From assembly GCA_900555635.1 (NCBI GenBank), contig USLU01000021.1:1-64000 (forward strand): a stretch of DNA of 64,000 nucleotides. Direction: 5' to 3'. Shown here piece after piece: positions 34,307-43,989 of the stretch; the stretch's first letter is position 1; each line of letters starts with the position of its first letter. Position numbers and translations under genes: made by a program. The notes under the pieces were generated by a model that was given only the letters and a program-made list of their open reading frames with translations, was not told the origin of the DNA and searched no databases. Source of the DNA: an uncultured Bacteroides sp. (GTDB lineage: Bacteria > Bacteroidota > Bacteroidia > Bacteroidales > Bacteroidaceae).

Positions 34307-35413
34307 TTACATTTTATTTTTCTTCAATCCTTCCACAAGTTCTCTCCCAAATAAAATCCAACCCACACAGCCTACTCCGGTCAAGAAAACAATACCGAGT
34401 AGTATCATTGGTTTGCTAGGTTTGGACGCTTTTATAGGGATGGTAGCCGGTTCGACAACCGTATAAACCGGAGTAATTTCTTGCACTTTCGCCTCTGCCA
34501 TCTGAAGCTGTTGAGCTACAGATGTGTATACATTATACGCCAAACGCATTTCATTTTCCAAACGCTCCTGTTCGGCACGATAGCTTAACAAAATGATATT
34601 TTTGTTGGCATCGGCAAACTTGGCATATTCATCCTGCGCTTTTTCATATTCTTTCTTTTTCCGCTCAAAGAGCCCTTGCTGGAACTCAAAGTCTTTTTTG
34701 GCTTTGGTAGTGCGATATTCTATTATATATTTTTGTAATCGATTCATTACTGTATCAGTCAGACAAGCTGCAATCCGTGCATCTTGCATGGTGACAGTAA
34801 TCGTTGTCAAACCCGTTTTTTTATCTACAGAAACACCGATACGTTTACTTAAATTAGAAACAATGATTGATTCATCTTTTGTCAAATGGAAAGGATCCAA
34901 CTTCCCATTTCCTTCCTCTGTCTTTTCATCTTGAAACAAAGATATTGTCCAGCCAAGAGCTTTAAACGGAGCGGAGATTATAAGAGACCACCAAGGCGCA
35001 CGTTGATATTCATCTAAATAACAATAAAGCGTAGTGTCTACTTTTTCCTTCAAATCTTGTACAGGAACATCGAACAAGCCTGTAATGAAAGGAGTAGATG
35101 AAACTATATCGGGATAAAGATCCGGATAAATGGCATCAGTCCCCGTAGAAGTACTCATATTGATACCTGCCATTGCAGCTAATGACGACAAACCTCCCCC
35201 ACTCTTTCCATCAGAGGCTTCCGGAGCAATAGTAGCAGTAGCCGTATATTCTTTGGGAATGCTGAAAGCAATTATTAAACCTACAATCACAGCATATCCA
35301 CATGCTTTAAATATAAATTTACGCTCCGTCCAAACTTTCTGCACAAGTTCCAATAAATCTATTTCTTGCGTCTCTTGAGATTGCGGAGTTTTATTCTGTA
35401 GTGCTTCGTTCAT
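34307..35413 (-). CDS. Wzz-type chain-length regulator
   Basis: This 368-residue protein has an N-terminal span near 38-55 (YAVIVGLIIAFSI), a long periplasmic coiled-coil region with FQQGLFERKKKEYEKAQDEY and a C-terminal span (PMILLGIVFLTGVGCVGWIL) after the Pro-rich IPIKASKPSKP motif. No kinase domain is attached, so it is the plain Wzz/BY-kinase-lacking form. It works with the Wza-like gene 10 bp upstream. Confidence 0.92.
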   Translation of the reverse strand: MNEALQNKTPQSQETQEIDLLELVQKVWTERKFIFKACGYAVIVGLIIAFSIPKEYTATATIAPEASDGKSGGGLSSLAAMAGINMSTSTGTDAIYPDLYPDIVSSTPFITGLFDVPVQDLKEKVDTTLYCYLDEYQRAPWWSLIISAPFKALGWTISLFQDEKTEEGNGKLDPFHLTKDESIIVSNLSKRIGVSVDKKTGLTTITVTMQDARIAACLTDTVMNRLQKYIIEYRTTKAKKDFEFQQGLFERKKKEYEKAQDEYAKFADANKNIILLSYRAEQERLENEMRLAYNVYTSVAQQLQMAEAKVQEITPVYTVVEPATIPIKASKPSKPMILLGIVFLTGVGCVGWILFGRELVEGLKKNKM

Positions 35414-35423
35414 TATTCGTTCT

Positions 35424-37847
35424 TTATTTAAAAGTATTTACCAAAGTAGCCACCATAGCAGCCATCGTCGCTGTAGCTGAGCTCATACCTAAAATTTCGG
35501 CAAGTTTCATGCCCTGCTTTTCTCTCTTACTTGGAACGATAATCTCGCAACCGGGTTGTATCAAACCGCTACTACTTTTCTTAGCCCGTGCCACTGTACC
35601 ATTTAAATACACAACATAAGCTTTACGTTTCTTAGCCATATCACCATAGCCGCCTGCCATATTGATGTAGTGCTTCAGTTTGGCACCTTTTTGCCAACTA
35701 ACCGTATTAGGATACATGACTGATCCACTGATTTTCACGGTATTGATATATTCAGGTATGTAAATCACATCCCCTTCACGAAGTACGATGTCGTCATCAC
35801 TTCCCGGACGTGCCAACGCTTTCTCCATATCAATACCGATTGTATAGGTATCCGAAATCGCTAATTTTTCAACAGATACGCTGTCTTTGCCTTCACCGCT
35901 ACGCGCCATACGCAAAACATCTTGTTCACGACGCCGCTCTTCATCGCTACGTTGACGAATCAGACGTCCACCCCGAATGTATGCCTCGGGAGTGATACCA
36001 CCTGCACGGGCAATCAAATCGCTCAAACGTTCATTCTTTTTCAAGAGAGCATAACTGCCACTGAACAACACCTCGCCTGCAACCGACACTGTACGTTGTA
36101 CTTGATAAGCAGGACTGCGACGGACCTGAACCATGTCAAACGGCTGCAAATAGAAATTATCAGCTCCGGTTAACAAACCATCTTTCATGTCAAACGTAAA
36201 TGTCTCAGCTAGTTTACTACTATAAGCTGTACTCTTGGGATCTTTGATACGACGTGTAACACTGATTCGCGTAGTAGCTGCCGCTTCGAGCAAACCACCT
36301 GATTGAATGATCAGATCTTCTATAGTCATCTTATCCGAATAGGGATAGATACCCGAATTCTGTACTTCTCCATAGATGGAAACGGTTTCTTCTTCTTTCA
36401 AGTCGTGAATGCCGGGAATATAGAGATGATCGTTTTTCTTTAGAGGTATATCGGCCACTGTACCATTTAATAGACCATTCAGGTCGATAGAAATAATTTC
36501 GTGAGAATAATCATCACGTTCACGGTTCAGAATAACCCGGTTCAAGAATGCATCACCACGAAGATTCTCGGCTTTTTTAATTAATTGCTTCACCGTATTC
36601 ACTTCACCATCCAGTTGATAGAGTCCCGGACGGAAAACGGCTCCGCTGATTTCTACTTTATTTTCAAATCGATCCAAAACGGCATCAACAGTCACCAAAT
36701 CAGCATCATCCAAACGAAAAACGGAATAATCCATCTCATCCACATTGTAAACTTGGTGTTCTCGCCCACTCTTGCGAATAATACGAACTGCCTTTTTATA
36801 AGCGTCTCCGGTAAAATCGCCTGCATATTTCAATAACGAAATTACCGTTTCAGTTGGTTTCATTTCGTAATACATAGGACGTTTCACCTTACCTACAATC
36901 TCGACTAAGGATTTATAAGGTTCCACAATAATAACGTCTCCTTCTTGCAAACGTATATCATCGTTCATCTTTCCTTTCATGATAAACTCATAAACATCAA
37001 GATTCTCTATCGTCTTTCCATTACGTACCAGCTTGATACCACGGAGGCTACCTATTTCATTCACACCACCTGCGCGATATAAAGCATGGAATATGGTAGA
37101 AAAAGCTGAGAGCGTATAAGTGCCGGGGATGGCAACTTCACCCATTATATTAATTTGAATCGTACGTATATCACCCAATGTCAAACGGATCTGAGAATTG
37201 GGATCACTTCCTCCAATGCCGGAATAGATTTTAGAAAATTCGCGTTGCAAATAGGAGTTAGCTTCCTGCACTGTCATGCCATTGAGATGAACAGGCCCCA
37301 AGTCTTTCACCTGAATACTTCCTTCAGGGCTAATTGTCTGGCGAATCGTATTTTCGGAGGCACCCCAGATATCGATTATCACCTCATCACCAGGACCTAA
37401 ACGGTAATTTATCGGTGTGGCAAGATTTACACTGGGTTCGAATGATAGATTACGATTGGTAAATAAGTTATGACCAAAGATTTGCCTGGCAGGTATATCC
37501 AACTGAGCTTGACTTTCCTTTTTCTGGTCTATTACATTTTTCTGGTCCTCGATCTCGGCAGCTTCATAAGATTCTCCCTGCGATACACCACGTTTACGCA
37601 TGGAGGTAGGTTTGTTGTCTGTGCCGACCGATGTACTGTTAGTTGCTTCATATTGCGCTTTAATGCGTAGTACTTGCTCTTGCGTAACACCACGCCGCAA
37701 CAATTCGGATGTTATTTGTTTTTGAGATTTGCCGGAAGCTTGAGCTTGCTTCACATATTCCACTACCTGTTGGTCGGACATACGTTGGGCATAGGCAGAA
37801 CTGCCTATCGTAAAAACGAAAAGGAACAATAGTAAAAAACGATACAT
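35424..37847 (-). CDS. Wza-like polysaccharide export outer-membrane protein
   Basis: This 807-residue protein has a signal peptide ending near residue 20 (SSAYAQ). A Bacteroides-type N-terminal extension (QVVEYVKQAQASGKSQKQIT) precedes the export domain (YRLGPGDEVIIDIWGASENT). Repeated SLBB domains follow (for example IMGEVAIPGTYTLSAFSTIF, VSIYGEVQNSGIYPY and VSVAGEVLFSGSYAL). It ends with a hydrophobic helix. It forms the outer-membrane channel for the capsule polymer. Confidence 0.93.
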   Translation of the reverse strand: MYRFLLLFLFVFTIGSSAYAQRMSDQQVVEYVKQAQASGKSQKQITSELLRRGVTQEQVLRIKAQYEATNSTSVGTDNKPTSMRKRGVSQGESYEAAEIEDQKNVIDQKKESQAQLDIPARQIFGHNLFTNRNLSFEPSVNLATPINYRLGPGDEVIIDIWGASENTIRQTISPEGSIQVKDLGPVHLNGMTVQEANSYLQREFSKIYSGIGGSDPNSQIRLTLGDIRTIQINIMGEVAIPGTYTLSAFSTIFHALYRAGGVNEIGSLRGIKLVRNGKTIENLDVYEFIMKGKMNDDIRLQEGDVIIVEPYKSLVEIVGKVKRPMYYEMKPTETVISLLKYAGDFTGDAYKKAVRIIRKSGREHQVYNVDEMDYSVFRLDDADLVTVDAVLDRFENKVEISGAVFRPGLYQLDGEVNTVKQLIKKAENLRGDAFLNRVILNRERDDYSHEIISIDLNGLLNGTVADIPLKKNDHLYIPGIHDLKEEETVSIYGEVQNSGIYPYSDKMTIEDLIIQSGGLLEAAATTRISVTRRIKDPKSTAYSSKLAETFTFDMKDGLLTGADNFYLQPFDMVQVRRSPAYQVQRTVSVAGEVLFSGSYALLKKNERLSDLIARAGGITPEAYIRGGRLIRQRSDEERRREQDVLRMARSGEGKDSVSVEKLAISDTYTIGIDMEKALARPGSDDDIVLREGDVIYIPEYINTVKISGSVMYPNTVSWQKGAKLKHYINMAGGYGDMAKKRKAYVVYLNGTVARAKKSSSGLIQPGCEIIVPSKREKQGMKLAEILGMSSATATMAAMVATLVNTFK

Positions 37848-37890
37848 AATTTTATGTTGGTTGGATTTTTATATATGAAAAGACCGGAAA

Positions 37891-37953
37891 CGTGGAATCC
37901 GGGTGATTTATATTCATTACTTCGCGTAGTAATTTGAAAGGGTGGATTCCACG
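37891..37953 (-). promoter_or_regulatory. Nested hairpin between upxZ and the export gene
   Basis: A perfect 10-bp outer stem, CGTGGAATCC (37891-37900) with GGATTCCACG (37944-37953), encloses an inner stem ATTACT/AGTAAT around TCGCGT. There is no U tract, so it is not a simple terminator. It sits in the leader before the wza-like gene, where it could act on RNA stability, pausing or antitermination. Confidence 0.6.
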
Positions 37954-37972
37954 AATTCCGGAATGTTTTATT

Positions 37973-38458
37973 CTAATCAATATATTCCCAAGGATAAGGA
38001 TTATCTTCTATATTCTGAAGTTCTTCAATAATTTCTTTCTGGCCACTAGTTAATTGTTCTGTATTCCAAGTTGCAATGATAGCATGGGCTTGATCGGCTA
38101 GTTCCTGCTCGTAACATTCGCTATAACAATAGGTTAGCAAACGTACTTTCAATAATGAATCACTCATATGAGGCAGTACTTGCCAACTATGTTCCAATAC
38201 CTCCTGGATGCGTTGTTGCTTATCGCCTTGATCGCAAAGGGTGGCATTATATCCTAAGAGAAGAGCAAGACATAATGATGCTTCTTCCTCCCTAGTAGTA
38301 CAATGAAACCCTTTATCATACAGTTCGTTGCATAATCGGAAAGTTTCTCCACTCATTTGCGCCAGTTCATCACTATAAATAGGGCTTCCGTCCATCCCTA
38401 AGTAGAGAAGGTTATGCGATAGACGCAGTAAAGCGTCAATTTGTTCAGAAAAATGCAT
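37973..38458 (-). CDS. UpxZ-family capsule regulator
   Basis: This 161-residue helical protein (LLRLSHNLLYLGMDGSPIYS, ELYDKGFHCTTREEEASLC, LQNIEDNPYPWEYID) matches UpxZ, encoded directly after UpxY in Bacteroides capsule loci. In B. fragilis, UpxZ proteins interfere with UpxY antiterminators of other capsule loci, so mainly one capsule is made per cell. It lies 31 bp after upxY. Confidence 0.88.
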   Translation of the reverse strand: MHFSEQIDALLRLSHNLLYLGMDGSPIYSDELAQMSGETFRLCNELYDKGFHCTTREEEASLCLALLLGYNATLCDQGDKQQRIQEVLEHSWQVLPHMSDSLLKVRLLTYCYSECYEQELADQAHAIIATWNTEQLTSGQKEIIEELQNIEDNPYPWEYID

Positions 38459-38489
38459 GTAATTATGTATTGAGATTCAGAAAGAGATA

Positions 38490-39035
38490 TTACAGTTTAC
38501 TGTCTATTACTTTACAGTACCAACGCGAAATACGAATCATTATGCCGACACCCGCCAGTGTCTTTATGAAAAAATAATTATTATTGACGCGGTGAAGTTT
38601 ACCCGTCATTCCTGCGAATTGTCCATGAACGATGCGAACTTCCTTTCCGGGTTTAGCATCGGCCTCTTCATGAGTCATGAATTGCTTATCTTCAAAATCA
38701 GGATCGCACAAAGCACGAAATTCAATCATTTGACTATCCGGTATCTCATAGCAATCGCCACTACCCTCTTTACGAAGTACGCTTATAGGAGTCATGCACT
38801 CGCCAAGAATACTGAGTATTTCTTTTTGAGATTTATCCTTACGCAGAAAGATTAGATTGTGAACTACAGGAACAAGAACTCTCTTCACTTTTCCCTCACG
38901 ATTCTTTCTTTCGACATAAGTCATCGGAATGAAATGCACCATCTGCCTATCCGTCAAGAAATCACTAATTTTCATTTCTTGGCAGTTGTAAGTACGCAGG
39001 GCATACCAATTAACAAATTTACTTTGTTTGTCCAA
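38490..39035 (-). CDS. UpxY-family NusG-like transcription antiterminator
   Basis: This is a 181-residue NusG paralogue. The N-terminal NGN domain (VNWYALRTYNCQEMKISDFL, VPVVHNLIFLRKD) is followed by a KOW-like domain (GKEVRIVHGQFAGMTGKLHR). UpxY proteins act on the leader of their own locus to let polymerase read through the long capsule operon. It is the first gene of the operon, with a strong promoter and a leader of nearly 190 bp upstream. Confidence 0.93.
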   Translation of the reverse strand: MDKQSKFVNWYALRTYNCQEMKISDFLTDRQMVHFIPMTYVERKNREGKVKRVLVPVVHNLIFLRKDKSQKEILSILGECMTPISVLRKEGSGDCYEIPDSQMIEFRALCDPDFEDKQFMTHEEADAKPGKEVRIVHGQFAGMTGKLHRVNNNYFFIKTLAGVGIMIRISRWYCKVIDSKL

Positions 39036-39254
39036 ATGTTTAAATGTAATAAATAAAGGTGGATGTGGTTGGCATATATACCCTTAAAACAAACTTCCCC
39101 CTTCCCTGATATTACTAAGAATACCTGAGACTAGTAGAATGCAACAAGGATATAGCCTTTTATACCACCTCTGTACAAGAGTTTTTAACTCACGGAAATA
39201 GGAATAGAGTACTATAACGGCGGCAAAGGTATATAAATCTATTTGAACCACCAA
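39036..39254 (-). promoter_or_regulatory. Capsule promoter and untranslated leader
   Basis: On the minus strand, TTGG (39251-39254) is followed after 19 bp by the -7 box TACCTTTG (39224-39231), a good match to the Bacteroides TTTG-N19-TAnnTTTG promoter. Transcription would begin near 39218 and leave a leader of roughly 180 bases before upxY, the region UpxY acts on in known loci. I found no clear inverted repeats flanking the promoter, so there is no visible sign that it inverts. Confidence 0.75.
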
Positions 39255-39331
39255 GAGAAAAAATATTATTTTTTCACATCGTTACATAACCAACTGATTG
39301 TAAATGAATTTATCAACTTCGAATTTAAATA

Positions 39332-39361
39332 AACAAGGGGAGACATCCTCCCCCCTTGTTA
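39332..39361 (-). terminator. Terminator of the tricorn-like protease gene
   Basis: AACAAGGGG (39332-39340) pairs with CCCCTTGTT (39352-39360). On the minus strand the stem is followed by TTTATTTAAATT. It separates the protease gene from the capsule promoter. Nothing else was seen between 39255 and 39419. Confidence 0.8.
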
Positions 39362-39419
39362 AATATAATAAATAAGCAAATAGCTGCCCATGCAGGCATC
39401 AGCCTTATGTAATTTACAT

Positions 39420-42400
39420 TCATTTCTTTGCCGGCAACTGTTTCAGCAAACAGTCTACTGCCACTTTCAATTGTGCATCATCACCCTTCAAAGCAGCTTC
39501 CGGTTCGTTATAAATCAATATATCCGGTTGTAATGTATGATTTTCAAGATAATTGCCTTGCATATCCATACAACCTACCTGCGGAATACCGAACACAATA
39601 CTCGGATCAATCTGGCGTTCCCACCATACGGCAGTCATCGTTCCGGCAACTGGTGTACCCACCAACTTACCAATACCCAAAGTTTTATATACAAAAGGAG
39701 TACCATGCGCATTACTATAATTATCCTCGCAAACCAACATACACGATGGTTTCAACCATTTATTGAAAGGATCGCTACCTATATATTGTCCACGCGGCAC
39801 AAAGCGTTCATACTCTTTTCCGCTTAGCAACGTCACAACATCATCGTGTAACCATCCGCCTCCATTGTGACGAACATCCACTACAACTGCTTCCTTGGCA
39901 CGATTCTGTTCACTCAACAAATCAGAGTATATCTTACGGAAACTAGGGCTATCCATTCCCTTGATATGAACATAACCGATGCGTCCGCCCGAAAGTTCTT
40001 CTACCTTCTTACGGCAATTCTCTACCCAACGCTTATAAAGCAGTTCGCTTTGTGCACCGCTGGTGATAGGTTTCAAGGTCTCTTCAAAACGTTTTCCTGT
40101 AGCAGGATCATAAACAGAAAGCACTACTTTACGTCCGGCTTTACCCTCCAACAACGGGAAGTAATCGCTACCTGCTTTTATGGCAACACCGTCTATCTTC
40201 TCAATAATGCAACCGGACTTCACATCCGTTTTCTTCTTTGTCAACGGACTTTGAGCGATGATTTCCTTTATCTTTAATCCATCTCCTGTGTATGTATCAT
40301 CATAAAATACGCCAAGATTAGCAGTAGCTAACGGCGCGCCGGGAGCAGAATAACGCGCACCGGTATGCGAACCGTTCAACTCACCTAACATCTCACTCAA
40401 CATTTCGGCAAAGTCATAGTTGTTGTTGATGAATGGCAAGAAACGTTTATAAGTCTCCTTATATCCTGTCCAGTCGGTTCCCTGCAAGTCTGCAACATAA
40501 AATTTATCATCTACCTGCTGCCACACATGATCGAAAATATATTGGCGTTCACCATAAGGCTGATAGTCGAAGAATGCCTCAAACTCAATCGGAGTAATTT
40601 TGCTACCTTCAATTTCAATCTTCTTCATGCCATCGTAGCTGCCAAGGAAGATGTTCTTCCCGTCTTTATCGGGCAGCAAAGTACCGGCACCCACTTTCTT
40701 CAAAAGGACTTTGGTAGAGTTCTCTTTCAGGTTGTGTTCCCAAAGATCATATCCGTCTTCAAAAGTAGATAGATAATAAAGAATATCTCCTTTGGGTGTA
40801 AGTATAGCATCCGCCATGTGCGAAGAATTCACTGTAAGACGCGCAATACGGTCGAAACGATTGGCAAGGTCAAACTTCAAAGGGTCTACTTTCTTTTCTT
40901 TATCCTTGTCCTTATCTGCATCGGCTTTCTTTTTAGCATCTTTACCCTCTTTTTTCTCAGCTTTCTCCTTCTCTTCCTTAGCTGCCTTTTCGGCTTCTTC
41001 CAGCAAAGCGGTCTCCTCTTTGTTCATCAGGAAGCGGTCGTAAGCTTCGGCATCGAAGAACATGATATAAGTATCGTCTTCAGAGCCCCAGCTGCCATGA
41101 CTGCGGTATCCGGCACGATCGCTGGTCCATATCATAGCTTTACCACCTAATACCCATTTGGCATTGCCATCGCTATATCCGCTTTGAGTAAGATTTACCA
41201 TCTCGCCTTTACCATCGGCATTCACCAATACAACATCTTTATTATTCCAGCCGCCAACACCTATATAATCCGAAAGAATCCATTTGCTGTCAGGGCTCCA
41301 TTGATACCATTGGTCACCATCGGAATAAGAATATTGATATTTACCGTCCATAACTGTACGCACGTCTTTCGTTTTCAGGTTGATGACGCGGATGGCAGTA
41401 CGGTTTTCAAGGAAAGCTATTTCTTTTCCATCAGGACTGTATTGGGGTTGGAAAGAAGCTATGTCAGAGTTCGTTACTCTCTCTTCTTTCACTTCCGTAG
41501 CATAAGTAAATTGCTTTTCGTCTTTACGAACAATACTTGAAGTATAAACTTGCCAAAGTCCGTTACGCTCAGAAGCATAAACCAATGTACGACCGTCAGG
41601 AGCAAAATTAATATCACGTTCCTGGCAAGGAGTATTGGTTATCTGTTTCGTAGTCTTATAATCTACAGATGTCACATAAACATCGCCACGCAGAATAAAG
41701 GCAACTTCTTTTCCACTAGGAGATACAGCCATTTCCGTAGCACCACTACTCTTAATCTGCCGAATGAGATCTTTATCATTTTTATCAGAAACAATACTGA
41801 TGTTCACTTTACTGGGCTGGGCACCCGGAAGGAGCGTGTAGATTTCTCCATCATAACCATAGCAGAGTTTACCATCAGCCGACCCACTAAGGAAACGTAC
41901 CGGTTGCTTGGTATGATGCGTAATCTGTGTAGCCGTCGAAGCACCCAGTGTACGTTGATATACATTGAAAGTTCCGTTCTCTTCGCTCAGATAGTAGAAT
42001 GACTTTCCATCGGGAGCCCAAACCGGTTCACGATCTTCTCCGCCAAAAGTAGTCAACTGCTGGTAATGGGGTTCTTTTGCCGGATTGTACATCCAGATAT
42101 CACGGGCAATAGGTGAGATATGGTGTTTACGCCAATAGTCTTCATATCCTTTCTTGTCCTGATAAAGCATTGCTCCCTCTTTATTGATAGAAATACATTC
42201 CATGGGCATGGATGAAATCATCTGCGGACGTCCACCTTCTACAGAAACCTGATATACTTGACGGAACTGTCCGTTGGAAGGAAAGACCACCGCCTCAGCA
42301 GAAGGCATTATATCCGCCGAGAACAAAATATGTCCGGCATCACTGAAAGCCAGCGGAGTTTCACTACCGGAATGGGTAGTCAGTCGGCGGGGTTCTCCAC

Positions 42401-42689
42401 CTTCTCTAGATACAAGATAAATGTCCATGCTGCCCAAACGGTCCGAGGCAAAAGCTATTTGTTTGCTGTCCGGACTCCACACAGGCGCAGTGTCGTAAGC
42501 TGGATTCGTAGTGATTTGCATGGCACGTCCGCCACTGACCGGAACAGTATAAATATCACCTTTATAAGTAAAAGCAATGGTCGTTCCATCCGGCGAAATA
42601 GCACTATTTCTCAGCCAAAGCGGAGCATCTTGTGCAGAAACAAAGCCGGACAAACAAATAGCGGCAATACTGATTAGAAGTTTTTTCAT
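39420..42689 (-). CDS. Tricorn-like S41 protease with beta-propeller repeats
   Basis: This 1089-residue exported protein has a signal peptide near 1-19. WD40/PD40-type beta-propeller repeats run to about residue 540 (SPDGTTIAFTYKGDIYTV, WSPDSKQIAFASDRLG). A highly charged Lys/Glu/Asp linker lies at about 555-605. A C1-like helical region and a PDZ domain (about 770-850) precede the S41 protease domain (IGYVHIKGMDS, VVDVRHNGGGWLHDD, and NYSNAHGTPF with the probable catalytic Ser). Archaeal tricorn trims proteasome products; bacterial exported relatives have an unknown, presumably periplasmic, role. Confidence 0.92.
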   Translation of the reverse strand: MKKLLISIAAICLSGFVSAQDAPLWLRNSAISPDGTTIAFTYKGDIYTVPVSGGRAMQITTNPAYDTAPVWSPDSKQIAFASDRLGSMDIYLVSREGGEPRRLTTHSGSETPLAFSDAGHILFSADIMPSAEAVVFPSNGQFRQVYQVSVEGGRPQMISSMPMECISINKEGAMLYQDKKGYEDYWRKHHISPIARDIWMYNPAKEPHYQQLTTFGGEDREPVWAPDGKSFYYLSEENGTFNVYQRTLGASTATQITHHTKQPVRFLSGSADGKLCYGYDGEIYTLLPGAQPSKVNISIVSDKNDKDLIRQIKSSGATEMAVSPSGKEVAFILRGDVYVTSVDYKTTKQITNTPCQERDINFAPDGRTLVYASERNGLWQVYTSSIVRKDEKQFTYATEVKEERVTNSDIASFQPQYSPDGKEIAFLENRTAIRVINLKTKDVRTVMDGKYQYSYSDGDQWYQWSPDSKWILSDYIGVGGWNNKDVVLVNADGKGEMVNLTQSGYSDGNAKWVLGGKAMIWTSDRAGYRSHGSWGSEDDTYIMFFDAEAYDRFLMNKEETALLEEAEKAAKEEKEKAEKKEGKDAKKKADADKDKDKEKKVDPLKFDLANRFDRIARLTVNSSHMADAILTPKGDILYYLSTFEDGYDLWEHNLKENSTKVLLKKVGAGTLLPDKDGKNIFLGSYDGMKKIEIEGSKITPIEFEAFFDYQPYGERQYIFDHVWQQVDDKFYVADLQGTDWTGYKETYKRFLPFINNNYDFAEMLSEMLGELNGSHTGARYSAPGAPLATANLGVFYDDTYTGDGLKIKEIIAQSPLTKKKTDVKSGCIIEKIDGVAIKAGSDYFPLLEGKAGRKVVLSVYDPATGKRFEETLKPITSGAQSELLYKRWVENCRKKVEELSGGRIGYVHIKGMDSPSFRKIYSDLLSEQNRAKEAVVVDVRHNGGGWLHDDVVTLLSGKEYERFVPRGQYIGSDPFNKWLKPSCMLVCEDNYSNAHGTPFVYKTLGIGKLVGTPVAGTMTAVWWERQIDPSIVFGIPQVGCMDMQGNYLENHTLQPDILIYNEPEAALKGDDAQLKVAVDCLLKQLPAKK

Positions 42690-42721
42690 AATGATTTTAT
42701 GTCAGATTAATAAAGTACAAT

Positions 42722-42767
42722 AAAAAAAGCCTCACGACCTTCTTTACAGAAAAGGACCGTGAGGCTT
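42722..42767 (-). terminator. Terminator of the malate dehydrogenase gene
   Basis: GCCTCACG (42729-42736) pairs with CGTGAGGC (42758-42765), with further pairing inside. On the minus strand it ends in a run of seven T. Confidence 0.9.
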
Positions 42768-42794
42768 ACTTATTCATTTAAGTCATCCCTCCAA

Positions 42795-43736
42795 TTAAAG
42801 GGCACCTACAGTTTTCAGGTCAGCGTTAGTCTTATGAACAGCGGCAGCACTAGCAGCAAACTTAGCTTTTTCGTCAGCAGTCAGTTCCAATTTAACGATT
42901 TCTTCGATACCGTTCTTACCAAGGATAACAGGAACACCGATGCAAAGATCTGATTCACCGTATTCACCTTCGAGCAATACAGAGCAAGGAATCATCTTCT
43001 TCTGGTTGTGGATGATAGATTCTACTACGTAAGAAGCAGCAGCACCCGGAGCATACCATGCAGAAGTACCCAGCAACTTAGTCAAAGTAGCACCACCTAC
43101 CATAGTAGAAGCAACCACTTCGTTCAATTTTTCTTCGCTCAACAGTGTGCTTACAGGGATACCTTTGTAAGTAGCCAGACGAGCCATCGGAATCATAGTA
43201 GTATCACCGTGACCACCGATAACAAAACCTTCTACCTCATTAGCATTGCAACCCAAAGCTTGAGACAAGAAATATTTGAAACGTGAGCTATCCAAAGCGC
43301 CACCCATACCGATCACACGGTTCTTAGGCAAGCCCAAAGATTTCAATGCCAAATAAGTCATTGTATCCATCGGATTGGAAACAACTACCAAAATAGCATT
43401 GGGAGAATATTTCAAAATGTTTTCTGCAACCGACTTAACGATACCGGCATTAACACCGATCAACTCTTCACGAGTCATACCCGGTTTACGAGGAATACCT
43501 GAAGTGATTACAACAACGTCAGAGTTAGCAGTTTTTTCATAATCATTGGTGCAGCCAATCAGAGTAGAGTCGAAACCCAGCAATTGAGCTGTCTGCATCA
43601 TATCCATTGCTTTACCTTCTGATACGCCTTCTTTAACATCCAGCATTACCACTTCGTCAGCCACTTCATTAAAGGCTAACACATTTGCGCATGTAGCACC
43701 TACGTTACCTGCACCTACTACGGTTACTTTTGACAT
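42795..43736 (-). CDS. mdh: Malate dehydrogenase
   Basis: This is a 313-residue NAD-dependent dehydrogenase of the lactate/malate family: VTVVGAGNVGATCANVLA (NAD site), GIPRKPGMTREELIGVN (substrate Arg region), VVVSNPMDTMTYLAL and VIGGHGDTTMIPM with the catalytic His. It interconverts malate and oxaloacetate in central metabolism. It is a single gene with its own promoter and terminator. Confidence 0.96.
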   Translation of the reverse strand: MSKVTVVGAGNVGATCANVLAFNEVADEVVMLDVKEGVSEGKAMDMMQTAQLLGFDSTLIGCTNDYEKTANSDVVVITSGIPRKPGMTREELIGVNAGIVKSVAENILKYSPNAILVVVSNPMDTMTYLALKSLGLPKNRVIGMGGALDSSRFKYFLSQALGCNANEVEGFVIGGHGDTTMIPMARLATYKGIPVSTLLSEEKLNEVVASTMVGGATLTKLLGTSAWYAPGAAASYVVESIIHNQKKMIPCSVLLEGEYGESDLCIGVPVILGKNGIEEIVKLELTADEKAKFAASAAAVHKTNADLKTVGAL

Positions 43737-43781
43737 AATTTCTAAAGTTTTTGTTTATTATAGTGTTCTATAAAGATGGTG

Positions 43782-43789
43782 CAAAAGTA
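43782..43789 (-). promoter_or_regulatory. -7 promoter element of mdh
   Basis: On the minus strand TACTTTTG matches the TAnnTTTG consensus, 46 bp upstream of the start codon. The -33 element is not clear. Confidence 0.65.
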
Positions 43790-43946
43790 CAGCGAACTTC
43801 GTAATTAAAGAAATATTTCCATAATAATTTTAGTTAAATCAGTTATAGACATGAGCTAAACAGAATGTTATTTTTAGACATTAGAACAAACTACACTGAT
43901 ATTCGGATTTAGTAAAGCGAAAATATGATTTATAAAAAACAATTGC

Positions 43947-43954
43947 TATCTTTG
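43947..43954 (+). promoter_or_regulatory. -7 promoter element of the MNT/HEPN pair
   Basis: TATCTTTG lies 36 bp before the start codon of the nucleotidyltransferase gene. Confidence 0.65.
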
Positions 43955-43989
43955 CCATTGTATAATAGCAAATTAATAGTCATAGAGTT

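Noticed and set aside
40800..41043. Long plus-strand frames rich in Ser and Phe within the tricorn-like gene
   Set aside because: They are the opposite-strand shadow of the charged Lys/Glu linker and lack start signals.
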